Below are positions 21,720 to 23,238 of a stretch of 23,238 nt of DNA, in pieces. The translations under genes were made by a program, and so were the position numbers. The stretch is from positions 1 to 23,238 of the forward strand of contig JBKPNX010000276.1 in the NCBI GenBank assembly GCA_046732855.1, in the 5' to 3' direction. The stretch comes from JBKPNX01 sp046732855. Its GTDB lineage: Bacteria; Pseudomonadota; Alphaproteobacteria; Geminicoccales; Geminicoccaceae. The notes under the pieces are model-generated. The model was not told where the DNA came from. It searched no databases and worked only from the letters and a program-made list of their open reading frames with translations. Within the stretch, counting starts at the first letter, position 1. The number at the start of each line of letters is the position of its first letter.

Positions 21720-22619
21720 TCAGTGCCGCGCCCAGCTGTAGACCGTCGCGGCGGCCGGCTCCCAGATCTTCGCCGCCTCGGCGCCAGGCAGATGCGCGAT
21801 CGAGCGATATTCCGAGGCCATCGCCACCCACTCATCGGTCTCGGCGAGCACCGCGGGCTTGCACGCGAAGCTATCGCGCAGCACCGCGAAGCCGTCCTTG
21901 GTGCCGACGGCGAAGGTGTAGAAGCCATCGAGATCGACCAGCGCCGCCTCGAGCGCCTGATCGAGCGATGCGCCCTCGCGTAGGCGCCAGGTCAGATAGC
22001 CGGCCGCGACCTCGGTGTCGTTGTCGGTCTGGAACTCGATGCCGTGGCGCCGCAGCCAGAGGCGCAGCCGATGGTGGTTGGACAGGGAGCCGTTGTGCAC
22101 GAGGCACAGATCGAGCCCGGTCGAGAACGGGTGCGAATGCTCGGTCGTGACCGCGCTCTCGGTCGCCATACGGGTGTGGCCGATCGCATGCGAGCCGTGC
22201 AGCTCGGCCAGGCGGAAGCGCGCGGCGACCGCCTCGGGCAGGCCCTTCTCCTTGAAGATCTCGATCGTCTCGCCGATGCCCATGACGCGCACCTCGGGGT
22301 GCCGGTCGGCCAGCGCGCGGCGGATCGCATCGCCCGCGGCGTCGCTCGCGAGCACGCAGTGGCTCGCGCGCACCTCGGCCGTCACCCGGGTGGCGAGCGC
22401 GACAGCCAGCTCGTCACGCAAGCCCTGCCACGGGTAGCCTTCATCCGGATGGTGCAGGGTGAGCTTGACCGTGAGCCCGGCCGCGGGCGGGCGGTACACG
22501 GCAAAGCCGGCACTGTCCGGCCCACGCTCGCTCATGCCGATCAGCATCGGCGCGAGATACGCGCCGAGCTGCGCCTCGAGTTCGGGTTTCTTGAGGAACA
22601 GACCGACGATGCCACACAA
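21720..22619 (-). CDS. mgsA: Class II glutamine amidotransferase subunit, MgsA/GlxB type
   Basis: This 299-residue protein begins MCGIVGLFLKKPELEAQ, the N-terminal nucleophile amidotransferase signature. Cys2 must be at the mature N-terminus to release ammonia from glutamine (or methylamine from its gamma-glutamyl amide). Other active-site motifs are GHTRMATES, HPFSTGLDLCLVHNGSLSN and NDTEVAAGYL. The protein corresponds to the stand-alone amidotransferase subunit MgsA of N-methylglutamate synthase or rhizobial GlxB. The start codon is TTG (22619-22617): no ATG or GTG is possible because Cys2 fixes the start and an in-frame TAG lies nine bases upstream. The ribosome-binding site is weak. It heads the mgs-type operon. 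Confidence 0.86.
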   Translation of the reverse strand: MCGIVGLFLKKPELEAQLGAYLAPMLIGMSERGPDSAGFAVYRPPAAGLTVKLTLHHPDEGYPWQGLRDELAVALATRVTAEVRASHCVLASDAAGDAIRRALADRHPEVRVMGIGETIEIFKEKGLPEAVAARFRLAELHGSHAIGHTRMATESAVTTEHSHPFSTGLDLCLVHNGSLSNHHRLRLWLRRHGIEFQTDNDTEVAAGYLTWRLREGASLDQALEAALVDLDGFYTFAVGTKDGFAVLRDSFACKPAVLAETDEWVAMASEYRSIAHLPGAEAAKIWEPAAATVYSWARH

Positions 22620-22963
22620 GATACGCTACCCACAACAAGCCTGGACCGCAGCGGCCATCCATTTCTATCTCAGGTCAGCGTACCAGCGGCAAGCTTGCAA
22701 CGGCAGACGTCCTGGCCGGCCAAGCGCCGAAGGCATCGGGCGAACGCGCAAGCGCAACCCGCGTCAGCGGACCCGCGCCCCCGAAGCCCACGCGGCGCTG
22801 GCTGCCGCCGCCGCAAGCCCGCACCCTCGCCGGAAGCGCGGCACGCCGCGGGCTTTGTCGACCTCGCGATACCGGCTAGAATAGAGGGCGACCGCTCGTC
22901 GTTGGGGCGCCCAGCCCGCGCGCGTCGGTCGGCGGCCTTTCCGGCCCGGACGGAGGAAATACG
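22620..22963. other. Divergent intergenic region
   Basis: About 340 bases between the leftward mgsA-like gene and the rightward SH3-domain gene. It contains a possible promoter for the rightward gene (22855-22882). I see no strong promoter for the leftward operon and no gene. Confidence 0.5.
22855..22882 (+). promoter_or_regulatory. Possible sigma-70-type promoter for the SH3-domain gene
   Basis: TTGTCG (22855-22860), 16 bases, then TAGAAT (22877-22882). It lies about 80 bases before the start codon on the same strand. Confidence 0.35.
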
Positions 22964-23238
22964 ATGCGGAGTGTGGCCTTGGCGTTCGCCTGCAGCCTGC
23001 TGAGCTGGGCGGCGCTCGGCGCGACGGGCGACGTTCTGACCGTGCTCGGCGATCGCGTCAATGTGCGCTCCGGACCGGGCACCGATCGCAGCGTGGTCAT
23101 GCAGGTCTCCCGCAACCAGCGGCTGGTCGAGATCGGGCGGCAAGGCGATTGGGTGCACGTCGAGATCACCGGCGCGGGCGGCGCCACCGGCTGGATTCAC
23201 CACTCGCTGATCGCGGCGCCGCACCGCGAGACCGTGGC
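22964..23238 (+). CDS. Secreted bacterial SH3-domain protein, C-terminus cut by window edge
   Basis: The first 91 codons are present. The N-terminus (MRSVALAFACSLLSWAALGA) is a signal peptide, so the protein is exported. It is followed by a bacterial SH3 (SH3_3-type) domain: VLTVLGDRVNVRSGPGTDRS, VVMQVSRNQRLVEIGRQGDW and ATGWIHHSLI. Such domains bind peptidoglycan or other envelope ligands. Anything after about residue 90 is outside the window, so a further catalytic domain cannot be excluded. GGAGGA is well placed before the ATG. Confidence 0.82.
   Translation, partial: MRSVALAFACSLLSWAALGATGDVLTVLGDRVNVRSGPGTDRSVVMQVSRNQRLVEIGRQGDWVHVEITGAGGATGWIHHSLIAAPHRETV

Overview
The window is GC-rich, tightly packed bacterial DNA. 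The gene set suggests an alphaproteobacterium, probably Hyphomicrobiales (Rhizobiales)-like. It has DUF3618, DUF892/YciF, DUF4142, DUF2254 and DUF2243 stress-type proteins, a small coiled-coil protein family, an mgsABC/gmaS (glxBCD/glnT-type) cluster, and several promoters of the EcfG type (GGAAC-N16/17-CGTT), the general-stress sigma factor of Alphaproteobacteria. The taxonomic call is inference; there is no rRNA or marker gene here.

Layout. (1) 1-930, minus strand: a B12-binding-type radical SAM protein cut by the window edge. (2) 1133-3498: two diverged direct-repeat copies of a small coiled-coil gene flank a low-GC gene for an unknown membrane protein. Only the first copy keeps a perfect EcfG promoter. 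(3) 3636-5124, plus strand: an MBL-fold hydrolase and a DUF2243 membrane protein, nearly touching. (4) 9782-5194, minus strand: a lipid/polyketide-type operon with a type III polyketide synthase (TTG start), a class I methyltransferase broken by a frameshift, a geranylgeranyl-reductase-like flavoprotein, and a FAD oxidoreductase with a C-terminal Rieske domain. (5) 10094-15677: a stress-flavoured block with a DUF1440-like membrane protein, a thioredoxin-reductase-like flavoprotein, a DUF2254 membrane protein, a secreted DUF4142 protein, a DUF3618-DUF892 fusion and a CBS-pair protein. (6) 15805-17139: a short-chain dehydrogenase with a frameshift in a T6 run, and a type II dehydroquinase. (7) 22619-17491, minus strand: genes resembling the N-methylglutamate synthase subunits MgsA, MgsB and MgsC plus a type III glutamine synthetase/gamma-glutamylmethylamide synthetase. 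This cluster is split between mgsB and mgsC by about 0.9 kb holding a composite array of two repeat families. (8) 22964 to the end: a partial secreted bacterial SH3 protein.

How the genes work together. The four mgs/gma-type genes fit methylamine capture (gamma-glutamylmethylamide to N-methylglutamate) or a related glutamine-dependent amidotransfer. The dehydrogenase genes (mgdABCD) needed to finish methylamine oxidation are not in the window. The PKS operon resembles alkylresorcinol/alkylquinone-type phenolic-lipid operons. Four perfect EcfG-type promoters, each correctly oriented before a gene, indicate that much of 1.1-15 kb belongs to a general stress regulon. The strongest points for a second look are that regulon, the composite hairpin repeats inside the mgs operon, the DUF3618-DUF892 fusion, and the direct repeats flanking the low-GC gene.
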